Shown: in pieces, positions 23,901 through 36,108 of the stretch
How positions within the stretch are numbered: position 1 is the first letter of the stretch
Layout of the letters: each line of letters starts with the position of its first letter
From: Taeniopygia guttata
Lineage: Eukaryota; Chordata; Aves; Passeriformes; Estrildidae
Direction of reading: 5' to 3'
DNA length: 64,000 nt
Assembly (NCBI RefSeq): GCF_048771995.1
Contig: NC_133027.1
Location: forward strand, 10,660,001-10,724,000
Position numbers and translations under genes: made by a program
Notes under the pieces: model-generated
Told to the model about the DNA's origin: nothing
What the model saw: only the letters and a program-made list of their open reading frames with translations
Databases searched by the model: none

Positions 23901-26354
23901 ATGAATTGCAGTGTTTTGCCCAGCCTAACACCCAGACACCCATCCTCTGGTAGTACACAATGCAGATACTTACAAAAAATAAATATACATAAATAAAACA
24001 ATTGAATTTTATTTCCTGCTTGCAAACTGTGTGTGGGTGGCAGTTTATTCTCTTCTCTTATTCCAACTGGGTCAGATTCAAGTTGGACTTGAACACAATT
24101 TGCATCTTGCCCTTTTTCTTGTGAAACTTGGAAACTTGTAGAAAGGGGTCATTTGGCAAGAGAAAGAGTAGTGTTTAGAGTTAGGCTTTGCAACAGAGGT
24201 GAAGCTTAACTTATTGTACTCATATGGTGGCTGGATGGTGCTTGGTCACTCCTCTCATGTTGGCGAATCAGAAACCAGATGTCTTTTTTCTTTTCTTTAA
24301 TTCCAGACACAGAGTATTGTCTTGCCAGGGTCAAACAAATATCCATGTATTCAGAAGCAAAAATCATGATCATGCTGAAGGGTTTACAGTCAAGTTGGAA
24401 TGTCTCAGAATCTATTTTTAGGTCAACGTCCACACCCGGGCTTTTGTTGCAAAAATCAGTTTGAAGAGGAGCATAAAATACTTTTACTTAAATATTTTGA
24501 CATTTTCATCTACATTATATGCAAATAAAAATTGTTCTACTTAATTTTTTATAGGTATTCTGTAGACACAATGTCTGTGTAGGCTGGTGCAAGTTGTGTG
24601 TCACACATGTAAGTTTATTATTTCTTGCTGTTGCAAAGGTTGAATGGTAAGTTTGAGCTCTAGAAAACTCAGCTTCAGTGTCCTATATTGTCTTAAGGGT
24701 AACATCCAAACCGGCCATGGCTGTTGGCTCTTTAGATAACATGGTTCTGAAGCTATAAAAGTGCCATCTGGTGAAGTGGGTCAGGGATGGGTCTCTTGAC
24801 TCTGAGACTTATGATTACACAGTTAAAATGAACACTTAAATTCTTTGCTTATGCAACAAAAACATCTTATCTCACATGTTGTTAAAAAACTTAGGGATGC
24901 AATAATTTCAACCTTTTGTGATGTCTGTAGGACAATGTTTAAAATCGAGAGCTATAGATGTTGTATCATGAATGTATTCCTTAGGAAGAAGAGCAATGCT
25001 TTTTATACCCTCCTGCTAAAAGGAAGTCTGGTGGCAGCTTCATTTGGAGTCCTGTCTGTGATGGTTTGGTGTGGTTGTGGAGCCAGGCCGATGCAGTGAG
25101 AGGGACTGGAGGCTTCCAGAAGTGATGGGATAGAGAAGAAAACAGGCAAGGTCTTTTTAGAATAGAGAACATAAAACAAGCAATAGGTATGATATTTGCT
25201 CTGTAAAAAAATTACCCAGCAGTTTGATAATCACCACAGTTTCTCCGGCAAAGGATTTGCCTCACTCTTCTAGGCAGAGCTCCTTTCACTGCTGCCAAGG
25301 GCTAGAAGACTTGGATTAGGGAAGCATCACCTCCTCCTCTCCCAGAGAAAAGTGCTATCAGAAGCTGTCCTGCCTTTAACAGGACATTGACTTGGACACT
25401 AATATTAGTTTCCTGTCTCTTCTGTATTTTTCTCCACAAAGGAGCTAGATAGCACCAATCTGGGTCTGAACCCTCATTTGAGAGCCCATTTTGGGATTTT
25501 TGTTTCCTCCTATGTGTGGTCCTGAGACACTGGCAAATGAATTTTGAAGTTCTTAGCTTGCTCAGAATTGTACAACCACATGAACACTGAAGTCCATCTG
25601 AAACATGGAGTTTTTGCTCTGTTTCTGGGAGTTTTAGTACTAAAAGACTGGATGAGAGAATAGAGGGAGAGGCATCTCTTGTTTCTAGAGTCAGAAATGA
25701 TCTTTCAATGATATTCCCCTATTCATGTGGGCTGTTAAAACATGTCTGAGCCCAGATTTAAAAAAACTTCTGCAAAATTTATCCTTAGAATGTTCACCCA
25801 GTGGGAGAGAGAAAGACCTCCTCCCTAGAAAGACATCATACACTACTGTAATTGGCAACATGTGCATTAGACACACAACCTAAAATTAAATTGACATGTC
25901 TCAGGGATTCCATCTGCTGTCAGATCTAACCTACCACAAACTGAGCAGCAGAGCTAGACTTAGAGCCTCTGTCTCTCCCCTCAAGCTTCAGTGATATTGA
26001 TAAAATAGGAGTCAAGGCACAAGATTTGTCACCATCTTTCTGTTAAGTAGTCTGAAGAAAGATATGATCGTCAAGATGTGTAATAATGGCTGAAAACTTG
26101 GAAGTACACTGTGTCCTGTGAGATGAATTCTTATAATTTCTTACATCTGATTCATCTTTTGCCACTCATTGCTGGTGAAGGTTATTGGATGACTGATTCA
26201 CCAACTGACATGACTTTCTATGCAAATTGTTTCTAGAAATGGACTTGACAATGAAATCAAATAAAATGGATTATTAATGAGAATTAAAAGGATGGCTGGC
26301 ATCTAAAGGAATGTAGAAGCCCGTAAGCCAACAGAATAACTTGCAAATATGACA
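23901..26354. other. Gene-poor flank, nothing recognised
   Basis: Unique AT-rich DNA without recognisable repeats or coding structure. Confidence 0.4.
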
Positions 26355-26387
26355 AGACACTGTTGATCCTGTAGATCAACGGTGTCT
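26355..26387. repeat. Short inverted repeat / hairpin
   Basis: Left arm GACACTGTTGATC (26356-26368) and right arm GATCAACGGTGTC (26374-26386) are reverse complements except for one T-G pair, with one more A-T pair outside and a 5-base loop (CTGTA). This gives a 14-bp stem. It could be a cruciform, a structured RNA segment if transcribed, or a chance or inversion product. Confidence 0.8.
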
Positions 26388-26689
26388 GTTAAAGTCAGGG
26401 ATTAGAAACCAAAGAAGCCTCATCGAACTGAATAGGTCCTTCCTTATGGCTAAAATGGCTCATGGTAGTGGGCACAGTTCTGCCCACTAGATCTTCATTT
26501 TTCTGTGTATTGTCAAAAAGGTGATGTCCATATGCATAGAGAATGATACATTGATTTTAAAGTGAACAGGAGCAGGAATTTTCAGTTCATCTGTCACTTA
26601 CAGATAAAAAAAAAAAAATCTTGATTTAGCAGATAGTTACATTTAAAATATTTTAAGCTATAATAGTAATCTGAAAAACCAACCCAAAC
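26388..26689. other. Spacer, nothing recognised
   Basis: Unique sequence with an A12 run near 26607. No feature is supported. Confidence 0.4.
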
Positions 26690-27110
26690 TAATTGGAAAG
26701 AACTGTTTATCACAGCCGAGCATTCCCAGAAGGGGAATCAATTTATATAAACATGCTAAAACTGACCTATTTATGAAATGTTATGGAGAGCTGAGAAGAG
26801 AACCACAACAGATCTTTATCTTATGTTCACTGTTTTAAAAGATCAACAGTTGGGTGAAGGCTGAGGCTGGCTATCACATGTGTTTTAGATGTGAATGTCA
26901 AGGTCATCTAAAATCTGTTGCCAAAGTCACTGTGATTGCCAGCAAAATGTAAATTAATGTTCCAGGGCTCTTATTATATGCTTAATATGAATATGCTTCC
27001 CTTTGCACATAAATCACAATGAATGCAGCAAACAGTTGCTCCTGTGAAAGTCAAAAAACACAAATGCAAATGAAAGAAACCATCACAAATAGTAGATGTA
27101 GCCCCTAAGG
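26690..27110. promoter_or_regulatory. Candidate conserved non-coding element
   Basis: Non-repetitive block with an ordered mixture of factor-like sites: GGAATCAATTTATATAAAC, CATTCC/GGAAT pairs, TCAAGGTCATC (nuclear-receptor half site), GTAAATTAATG, and ATGCAAATGAAAG near the right end. Composition differs from the surrounding decayed DNA. Function as an OSR1-flank enhancer is inferred; a cross-species alignment is the deciding test. Confidence 0.25.
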
Positions 27111-29761
27111 AAAAAAAAACCACAAGAAGGATACAGTTGTAATTTAATACATTGTAATACTCTATTTAAAATGTTACATTAGTGTGTATATAGGCAGATT
27201 TATTTTTAATACAGTTTAATCTAGTAAATTAGTATGCATGACAGAAAAATATTTGAAAAGCCCAAATATGGCCTGCAAGTTCTATTTTGTCCATAAAATC
27301 TCTGTCTCCTTCAGAGAACTTTCCACAGACCTCATTTATCTTAAGAAAAGAAGAAAATCCCCAAGCAGTTGAGATCAATTGCAAAATTACCACAGAAACC
27401 ATCAGAGCAGAGTTTCTCCCAGCCTTAATTTTACTAGGCATTTACCAGGACTCTTTACACAAGGACAGCAGTATTTCTCTTCCACTAGGTGAGAGTTAAC
27501 CATGCATGCTGATGTACACTTAAGAAAGACTGGGGAGGTATAAAACAGCCTCCTTCTGTCAGGACTTTTGTTTAACAGGTTGGCAAAGTTCAGTTACACC
27601 ATTTTCTTCTCTCCATTAATACCCTGATGCAAGAGCTGCATTCAGAGCTCCTTGGGCACACAGTGCAGAATGCTCCGTGTTGGGAGCTGCCTCGAGTATC
27701 ATTCAGCAGCTCCTGGTCTGCCTGCACTGATGTTCCTGATATTGGTACAAATGTTTCTTCTGAGAACCTGGTTACCACAGAAAATTTTAGGTCACACAGA
27801 AGTACTTTATCGTTGCTGGAAATTGCAGTGCTCAGTCTCAAATTCTAGTTTCCCTAAAATCAGTGCAATAGTAAGGCAAAGCCTTAAGCAGCATCATTCC
27901 AAACCTACAAAATTTGAACAGTAGGAAACACTGACAAGGAGTAAAACAATTTTCCAAATGAGAGAAACACATACAAGTTTAGAAAAGAGCAAGATATGGA
28001 TTGTCTAACAGTGCCCTGTAACAGTGTTTTATTTATGATGTTGCCCAGTAGCACTGCTCTAAGCTAAGACAATCACTGTATAAACATGGATATTTCTAAG
28101 AGTGTTAGCTTTATTCACTGAGGAGTTGAGTGAGAGATAGGGGGAAGGCAGACATAGCAAGGAGGAAGGGAGGGGAAAAGGCTGACAGAAAAACAAGGAG
28201 AGTGCCAAGGCAAGGAAGATAGTGTTTGTGTTTAAAAGTAGAAATTGAAACTCTGCCAAATCAGAATTTTCTTCAGGAACTTGAGTGCTGAATACTTCAT
28301 GAGCATGCTCAGATCACGGGCAGAGGGAGACACTGCAAATTCACTGTAATATGCTGCTATGAGGCTGGGGAGAGAAAATAGAGGAAAAAAAAAAAAAAAG
28401 AAAGAACTGGCCTTTGGCCACTACTGTAATGAACTGAGGAAGGATAGAACACAAGCCTTAGCAATTCTTTAGTAAGCCTGGGTCAAGCAGATGGTGTTTA
28501 ACAAAATCTAGTAGCAGGCAGGGGATTTCATACCCTTTCTATTCTAGGACCAATAAATAAATAAATGATACATATACATAAATAAATACATAAACAGATG
28601 AGATTCAGCTGGTGGATTTGGTTTAGCTCTGAATTTGCAGGGGGAGGTTTCTGAAAGTCAAAACTCTGAAACTCAGGCTTAAATGGCTGAATGAACATGG
28701 GCTTGAAGAAATTCTGCATGAGTTCACAAGTCCCTGGAATAGCACAAATTCATATTGATGAGAATTACTCTAGAACTGAGTTCAGGCAGAGGGTTCACAG
28801 CTTTTAGCTTTGTGCTTTGATATCATGTTTACATGAGACACCCTTGTTGGGGAAATGCACTTCATTTGGAAGATTATTTTGAAATTTAATTTCTGCCTCA
28901 ACACAGTTCTGCATAGTTTTGTGTGGTCTGCAACTTTATCAACAAAGTTGCAAGAAAAAAATTGCTTTCACTGCCATAAGAGAATAATACAGGCTTTAAA
29001 ATATGGCATCTCATCTATGAGATTTGTAAGGTAGGTAAGATTAATAAGATAGGTCATCATCATCCTGGCATATAATGAATTCTAAACTACTATTTAGAAG
29101 ATAAACGGCGGAATTTGGACAGAATCTAAGGCTCCTCTCCCCGTGCAGGGAAATAATGACATCCATGGCTACAGGCTCTCAGTGTGAAAGGTTTCAAACA
29201 TTTAATAAGGTGTGTTTACTCACTACAATTAATGGTCTTATTGTCATTGCAAAAGCTCAATTCCTACCAGAGAAAGAATAAGAGTCAAGCCATCATTTCT
29301 GCCTTGTCCATCTTCTCCAAAATGGGGCAGTATGGTGCATTACAGTGAAAGAAACTAAATGGACTGGAAAAAGTCTGTAGAATCTTGTGAAGCAAGGTAA
29401 AAGGCAACAATGAATTGTTCACTGTGCTTTCTGTTACTCCATGGGCATCTTTCTGCTGGTCACTACTGGAGTACATGTGCAGGACCAGCTGAAGGTTTTA
29501 TTGACTTAGTCCTTTGACTTTCTCTCCTGTAGAAATCATCACTATTCAAAAAGCTGGATGGCAGTGTTCTGCTCCTACATTTCAGGGAACTGAAGAAAAA
29601 AACCCAAGAGATCTTGTTCAAACATTGTTGCTTTCTTTAATGAGAAAAATGGTAATGATATTTCCTCCAATATGCAACTGGATGAATTTTACAGACACCA
29701 TTCTGATGAAAACTCAGAGCATCCCATTTCCTCCTCCAAGCACCAGCACAAGAACTGCTTA
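27111..29761. other. Gene-poor flank with short simple repeats
   Basis: Unique AT-rich DNA. An AAAT-type simple repeat occupies about 28551-28595, and a G/A-rich tract about 28125-28200. No coding structure is accepted. Confidence 0.4.
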
Positions 29762-29925
29762 CAGAATCACAGAGCTGGGAATGATCTCAAGAAACTACCC
29801 ACATTTCTCCTGCCCTAAAGGGTTGTACTTTGGTAATTTCTGACAGAACTCATTCTAATCTGTTTCAGAGATCCTCGATAATGAAGAGTTTACAACTTCC
29901 CAGGAATTTAACTTCTGTTTGAATG
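29762..29925 (-). mobile_element. CR1-like LINE 3' fragment, diverged
   Basis: It starts CAGAATCACAGAGCTGGGAATGATCTCAAG-like, the reverse-complement form of a CR1 3' end (AGAATCACAGAAT...). The later phrase GAGTTTACAACTTCCCAGG resembles the CR1 segment on the opposite strand. The copy is diverged, so the family call is moderate. Confidence 0.45.
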
Positions 29926-32736
29926 GGATTGCCTAAGTCCCAAAATGGCTCTTCCATATTTCATTTTCATCGTACTATTATTTTTGGTCTGTTCAGCCTC
30001 AGAAGAAAGTGTATTATTCCCATTTTCTTGGATGCAGTCTTTTATATATTATTATGCCCTCCTTTTAGTATTTTATTTTGTACACTGAGTTCACATTTGG
30101 AACAAGACCTTACTCTGAATACTCCATTCTATCTTTAGTAAATAAATTTAATGTCATGTAAACGATGAAAAAGTCTATTAAAAGTAATAACAACAGCAGA
30201 AACTTGTGTGTGTGCAGCACTTTATCCATGCAGACCAGTGCTTTGGATTGGATTCCACAATTCTGCATAACCACAAAGTTCAAGAGCTTGTAAAAGAGCA
30301 CTGTGGCAGGAGTAGACTTTACTATTCTATTTTTTTATTTAAATACTTTTTCAAATATTTGGAAATGTCATACTCACATGAAAGTCAGACATGTTACTGT
30401 TGATCTGCTACTACACTTATGTCACATCAAAATAGAGAAATAAAGTAGTGGATAAATTATTCTTGCTATTTAAATCTACTGCATTTTTTTTTTTTCCTGC
30501 AGAGACAGTATTAACTTCCATGAGAAATTATTTATCTCAGGCCTGATTAATTAAATGAGGGATTTGTTTTAAAAATGTAGATTTTTCTTAAGTGATTTTT
30601 TTTAGTATACAAATTTTAATAAAAACCCATCTTTTCTGTGCTGTGATAAACTTGATCTGTGCAAGTGATTTTCATGCTCTCAAAATAATTCAGAGTTAAA
30701 GCTCACTCTAACTTGCTTCACTGGATATCTGTTTATTCTTAGGAATACTGAAGATTTTAAACAGTATGACTCTGTCCCTTGTCCCTGATTAGTAATTCAG
30801 TAGAAGTGTCATAAAAAAAATCATCAAAGAAATGAAAATAAGTGGCATGACACTGGAGACCCCATTCAAGCAATGTTGCAGCTCATGCTGGAAATGGAAT
30901 CTCCAGTTTCATTTGTTTTGATGTACTGTATAAATATTTAAAGAATGCAAGCTGCAATTTTATCCAGCCTTTGCTGAATTTCAGTGTCATGTCTTGGTGG
31001 GGGTCTTAGTGCTGATACTAATTGCTCTTAGAATTGCTGGTTCAGCAGACCAATGGGGGATGTATGTAAGCCCATTTTGCTCAGAAAAACAACACAGAAC
31101 AAGTTTGACTCGAAGCAATGGTTCAAGTCTTATTGAAATACCACAGAAGACAGTGAACCTTGTATATTTGTTATGAAATTCAATGCATGAATGATGAATC
31201 TCATCTAACCCTACTCTGCACATATGTCATTACTGCATTTCAGGGTTTTTTGGTGTAGAAAGGATATTTTAATACACAATTAAGAAATTTAAGAGTGACT
31301 AAAATAGCCAAATAACTTCATATAATTAACAGTGTAATTAGAGAATGTTTTGTGATAAGTTTATTTAGAACTTTAATAAAAAATTCTTATAATCTGCTTA
31401 TTGAGAAATCAGATCCTTGTAAGATTAGAGAGCCAGGACACTCTGTCTCAGAAATGAACAGTGGTGTAAGATCAGCAGTTGAAGATTAATATACTAAAGT
31501 GACACTGTGATGCTCTGTGGATTAAACTGAGAACCATCAGAGCTAAAAATATGAAATTAAGACCTGGAATTTCTATCATGGGTTAATAACAGAATCAAAT
31601 TCACCAATAAAATATGTCTGATGGATACATGAAACTTAACTTGGAGGATGAAAAGCTGCCACCTAAAGATCTATCAGATTCAGAGCGTAATTGATATGAG
31701 CTGCAACATGAAAACTTGTGGGAAACTGTAAAATACCGTCAGTCATTTGGATGCCAATTCATCCTGCTTTCCAACTGTGTCTGCTGAAGAGTGTTCACAG
31801 CACCTGAACAGAAGTATGGGAGGATACTCCTGTAGGATCATTCATCTAAGGACTATGACATCCATACACTTAAATAAAATAAGGCAGGGCTGATGTTTGG
31901 TCCTGAAGCTGTGACAGAGGGCGATTCAAATCCACAACACGCCTTGAAGAGGGTGGCTCTGTCTGGGGTGGGAATGCTGCTTGGTTTGTGCTGTTTCCAA
32001 GCTGTGTTCAGGCACTGTGAATCATTGTATGCAGAGCTGTACCTTGAAGCACCTGAGGAATTCAATGTCAGGGAAAATCACAGGACCATACCTGGCTGCT
32101 CATGTACCTAGCCCTATTTCATTAGAAATACAGTCAAAATTCATGGACAAGAACATTATCCAGCTTATCTACTGGTGGTGATACTAATAAAGAAAGGGGA
32201 GTGTGTGTGAGACTAGCTGCTTGATGATTTATTATTGGTTCAGAGAACAGATCCAAAAGTTAAGTAGAGAAAGCCTTAGTTCTGAATTTCACCAGCCTGC
32301 ATGGTTCATCAAAAATCTCTCAGACTAATGTTTTCAAGCCTTTAGTTTCCAAATGTAGCCCTGAAAGAGAAAATATTGTGTTTCCCTGTAAAAGGATGGA
32401 TTTTTGTCTAAATAGTAGTCCAGGAAACACATAAAGATATTGTTAAATATTACTGAGGTATTTCTGGGAGTCTCAAGACTTTATTGTTCCCTGGGTGAGG
32501 ATTACTCATGAAAGCATAATTTAAAACTACGAAGACTCCCATTGTTCAGCAGACAAAATAGGGGCAGCACCAAAAAATGTAACCTGATTTTGGAACCTGA
32601 GGAGCTGGAAGACAGTTGGCATCAGAGCCGTTGGTTTTTGAGCTCCTCAAAACCATTCCAAAGGCAGTGCTTTCTAAAATTTAGTTTTGCTTCTGGAGTT
32701 AAAGAAGCATTTGTTCAACCCACTCAGGCACATGTT
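29926..32736. other. Gene-poor flank, nothing recognised
   Basis: AT-rich unique DNA with homopolymer T runs (for example near 30485-30496). Open frames around 31853-32181 overlap on both strands without domains. Confidence 0.4.
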
Positions 32737-32829
32737 GTGATTCTTGGGATATCCTGTGCAGGGCCAGGAGTTGAACTTTGATGATTCTTGTGGGTCCCTT
32801 TCAACCCAGTATATGGTTCTATGATTCTG
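32737..32829 (+). mobile_element. CR1 LINE 3' end
   Basis: GTGATTCTTGGGATATCCTG, then GTGCAGGGCCAGGAGTTGAACTTTGATGATTCTTGTGGGTCCC and a TTCTATGATTCTG tail match the CR1 3' UTR and its short 3' tail repeat in forward orientation. It is 5'-truncated, as nearly all CR1 copies are. No reverse transcriptase frame is present. Confidence 0.8.
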
Positions 32830-34914
32830 CTTGATTTCCTTGAAAAAAGAGATGAAAAAGTTTTGTTGTCATTAATATTGTTCAAGAGAAATCATGTCTC
32901 CAAAATATATTAATGTTAATTTCAGAAAGAACATTTCTTGTATGATGTACTCTCCAAGGATGCAGTCCCATATTTAAGCATACCAGTACAAAAATATGGA
33001 GAGTATACATATTTACATTGCTTTATATATCAATGAATGCAACACCAACTTCAAGATATTAATCTCACTTCAAAGCAAAATTGTCTTTTCTCCACATGAT
33101 AGAACTCTTCTTTTGGGAGCTTGCGAAAAATATTGGTTTATGCTTTGGGTCTGTCTGTCTTTAAGTCAAGGAAACACATCATACTGCAGTGTGCTAATTC
33201 AGCTCCATGAGACTTAGATCATTCACAGTGCTGTGTAAATAGCTCTTGAAATTTGCCCCGTGGAGACATGCAATTCCAATAATTTCCTACCTTTGTTACC
33301 TCTGAACTGTAATTTACTTCCTTTAAGAAGACTTCTGTTTTCAAACACAGGCCTCTGTTTTGGTTTTGGTGCAATGAGGTCTTGCAAAGAAAGCACACAG
33401 TGTTCTCCCTTGTAGCCTTCACTGTCAGTTTTTCTAACTTTGCAATGTCTTGCTAAATTTTTCCATGCTTCATAATTCTGATAAGAACACCAGGAGTAAC
33501 CAAGAGAAAGTTCAGAGTGAAGAAGAGAAGAAGCTTCCTGACTAGCAAGAAAAAATAAGTATTAAAGGTCCAATATTATGACAGATCTGCAATGCATATC
33601 CTGTTAGAAAAGGACAGGAAAAATTTATATGAAGGTATAACAGATTCACAATTACATTTGTCCTAAACCATTGTTTATAAGCCTGTTCATAGAAGATAGT
33701 TTATGAACCTGCTTTGGGATTCTTCTGGTTGAAAGGGAGTACATAAATACAGCCATGTACAGCCATAGTACAGCCATGACTGCATTATGTATTGTATGTC
33801 AGATGATTGAGGAAATTAAAAACATGATGGACTGTGGAGTGTGCTGTGAAATAGAAATTGATGAACAAATGTAATAATAAGTAAATAACATATAAAATAT
33901 ATTATGAAGCATAATTTGTAGTACAAAACAAATTATTGTGTGCAGATGACCTCGGTTTTTTACTTTGAAAGAAGAATCTCAAAGTAAAGCAGGTGGAGAT
34001 TAATTGCTTGTCTTGTACCCAAGTCAGTTAATTTTTTCTTTCTACAGTGTTGAGGGAGGAACCCAAGATTAGTTTTCAGAGTGTTACATGAATAAGTAAA
34101 ATTAATGTGATATCTCTATCTCCAGAGTGCATTTTTACATGTGAGGATAAATTACTTTTGTGTCACTTTCAAACCTAAATAGTCTCTGTCAAGAGAATAA
34201 AATATCCATTAAAAAGATATTTTTAATGTTTATCAGAAGAGTTTCTGTGCCAAATACACACTATCCTGTGAAGTACAGAATAGTGTGCTGGTTACTCCTT
34301 TGATCTCAATATCTTTCATCCTGGTCTGCTGCCAAGGATCATTCACTCTCTGCACACATCAGCTGGGACAGGGAAAAATGAATGCAACTGTATTCACATC
34401 TCACTTTCCCTATTTCTCTGACTCTGATGTCCTCAGGGAAGCTATTCCTCCCTAGTGTGGCATGAGCAACACCACCTACAGCTGTACCTTCAGCACAGAC
34501 AGACGGCATCTTCCTTGCTTAGTCAAATAACAAAGTGCCCCTCTTTAAAGCTTGGAGCCAGCCATGTTATGATGACTTTTCTGAGGAAGGACAGCCTGTG
34601 GCACAAATACATTACAAAGTATAATGCAGAACTACTGATCTAACTTTGCCCACATCAGGATGTGATCACCTCAGCATGGCACTGTTAGTTCAGGTGCCAG
34701 CACTATTAGTTCAGGTGCAGCAATGTGCTAACGTGGCTCTGCTACTTCCAACATCCACACAATTTTTCCTGCAAAGCCTTGCCATGCCTTGCTCAGCTCT
34801 GCTGTGTGGTGGTATGAGGACTTAGACAAATGCCCTGTCTACATGATGCCTCCTGTTAGATGCCATATCTGCATTTACATAGACTTCTTTATTGGATGTA
34901 ACAAAAATCAATAA
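32830..34914. other. Gene-poor flank with small tandem duplications
   Basis: Unique AT-rich DNA. Small tandem units are visible: ACAGCCAT-type repeats at about 33751-33780, and two 21-bp copies of GCACTGTTAGTTCAGGTGCC at about 34679-34720. No gene is seen. Confidence 0.45.
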
Positions 34915-35132
34915 GTTTATATATAGGAAAAATTTCTTTAACGTTGGTTAGACAATGGAACAGGTCGCCAAGAGAAGCTGTGGATGGCCCATCCCTGGAA
35001 TGTTCAAGGCCAAGATGAGGCTCTGAGAAAGCTATTCTAGTGGGAGGTGTCCCTGTCCATGTCAGGGAAGCTGGAATGGGATGATCTTTAAGGTCCCTTC
35101 CAACCCAAGCCATCCTATGATTCTGTGATTCT
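34915..35132 (+). mobile_element. CR1 LINE 3' end
   Basis: ATATAGGAAAAATTTCTTTA, then AATGGAACAGGTCGCCAAGAGAAGCTGTGGATGGCCCATCCCTGGA, and finally GATGATCTTTAAGGTCCCTT plus a CCTATGATTCTGTGATTCT tail follow the CR1 3' region closely. Forward orientation, 5'-truncated, non-coding. Confidence 0.93.
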
Positions 35133-35435
35133 ACTCTATGAATTTAGGTTGCAAATTGATGTCCAGTAAAAGACTTTGCCTTGAGTAGTTCACCATCCTA
35201 ATAGAGCAGGAGGAATAGGGGTTTGCCTAAAGCAACAAATTAATGTCTAGCATGCTGGGGTTTGAATTTGCACTGAACCAGCTCCCCCATAGTTCTGGTG
35301 ATGCCTAAAGATTTTTAGCTGTTTTGGAAAGACCGGTGTTTTATTCCAGGCATTATTGGATGCTGCCACTCAGAGGTGCTCTTGATGCCTCAGGTTTTAG
35401 CTTTTATATTTTTCAGATTCTGTGCTGCTTTAGTG
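35133..35435. other. Spacer between CR1 and LTR
   Basis: No feature is recognised in this stretch. Confidence 0.4.
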
Positions 35436-35858
35436 TGTAGTTCTGAGCTTCATATTAGGGGATAGTAAGCTCTCTTCACAGAGTAGGTAGACAAAACAAT
35501 TCCTTCCCTAGCTGGGGACCGAGGACAAATGATCCAAATCTCAGGCCCAAGAGCAAAAACAGTGGTTGACTGAGGAGAGAAAAACAAGAGGGATGGGACT
35601 TCATAAGCTAAAGCTATAATTAGACAATTAGCTATATATCTATAATAACTATTATTGGACAATATCCTAATGGACCAAAATTTATAAAAGTGAGGTCCTG
35701 TGACAAGTCATCCGTTTTGGTGGCCATTTTGGGTTCATCTTGGGTGTAACCCTGGCTGAGGTCTTGTGCTGCCCAAGGTGGATCCATTGAGGCCTCCTAA
35801 TAAATACCTACTTTGTTCTTTAACTCCGTCTAGTCTCTGTTCTATGTCAGCCCTCACA
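35436..35858 (+). mobile_element. Solo LTR of an endogenous retrovirus
   Basis: A 423-bp element beginning TGTAG and ending TCACA (TG...CA termini), flanked by AGTG on both sides (35432-35435 and 35859-35862), a probable 4-bp target duplication. Inside it, in LTR order, are TATAAAAG (35683-35690) and AATAAA (35799-35804), followed by a T-rich U5-like part. No internal retroviral region or second LTR is present, so this is a solo LTR left after recombination. It carries no protein. It resembles, from memory, LTRs seen in songbird genomes; the family was not checked. Confidence 0.75.
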
Positions 35859-35955
35859 AGTGCACCAAGGGAAGCCAGGACACAAATTTTACTGTATCCT
35901 GAGTTTAGATCTGGCTGTTTATAACTTCCATTGATTTATTGTTTTCCTGTATGCT

Positions 35956-36108
35956 ATAGAATAGAGTATTTCAGTTGGAGGACACCTACAATGATCATCT
36001 GGTCCAACTGTCTGAGAACTACAGGGATGACCAAAAGTTAAAGTGTTATGGGCATTGTCCAAAGGTCTCTTAAACACTGACAGTCATGGGGCTTTGATCG
36101 TCTCTTTA
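35956..36108 (-). mobile_element. CR1 LINE fragment
   Basis: ATAGAATAGAGTATTTCAGT, then TGGAGGACACCTACAATGATCATCTGGTCCAACTG and later CAGTCATGGGGCTTTGATCG follow the reverse complement of a CR1 3' region. Truncated and diverged; no coding part. Confidence 0.75.
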
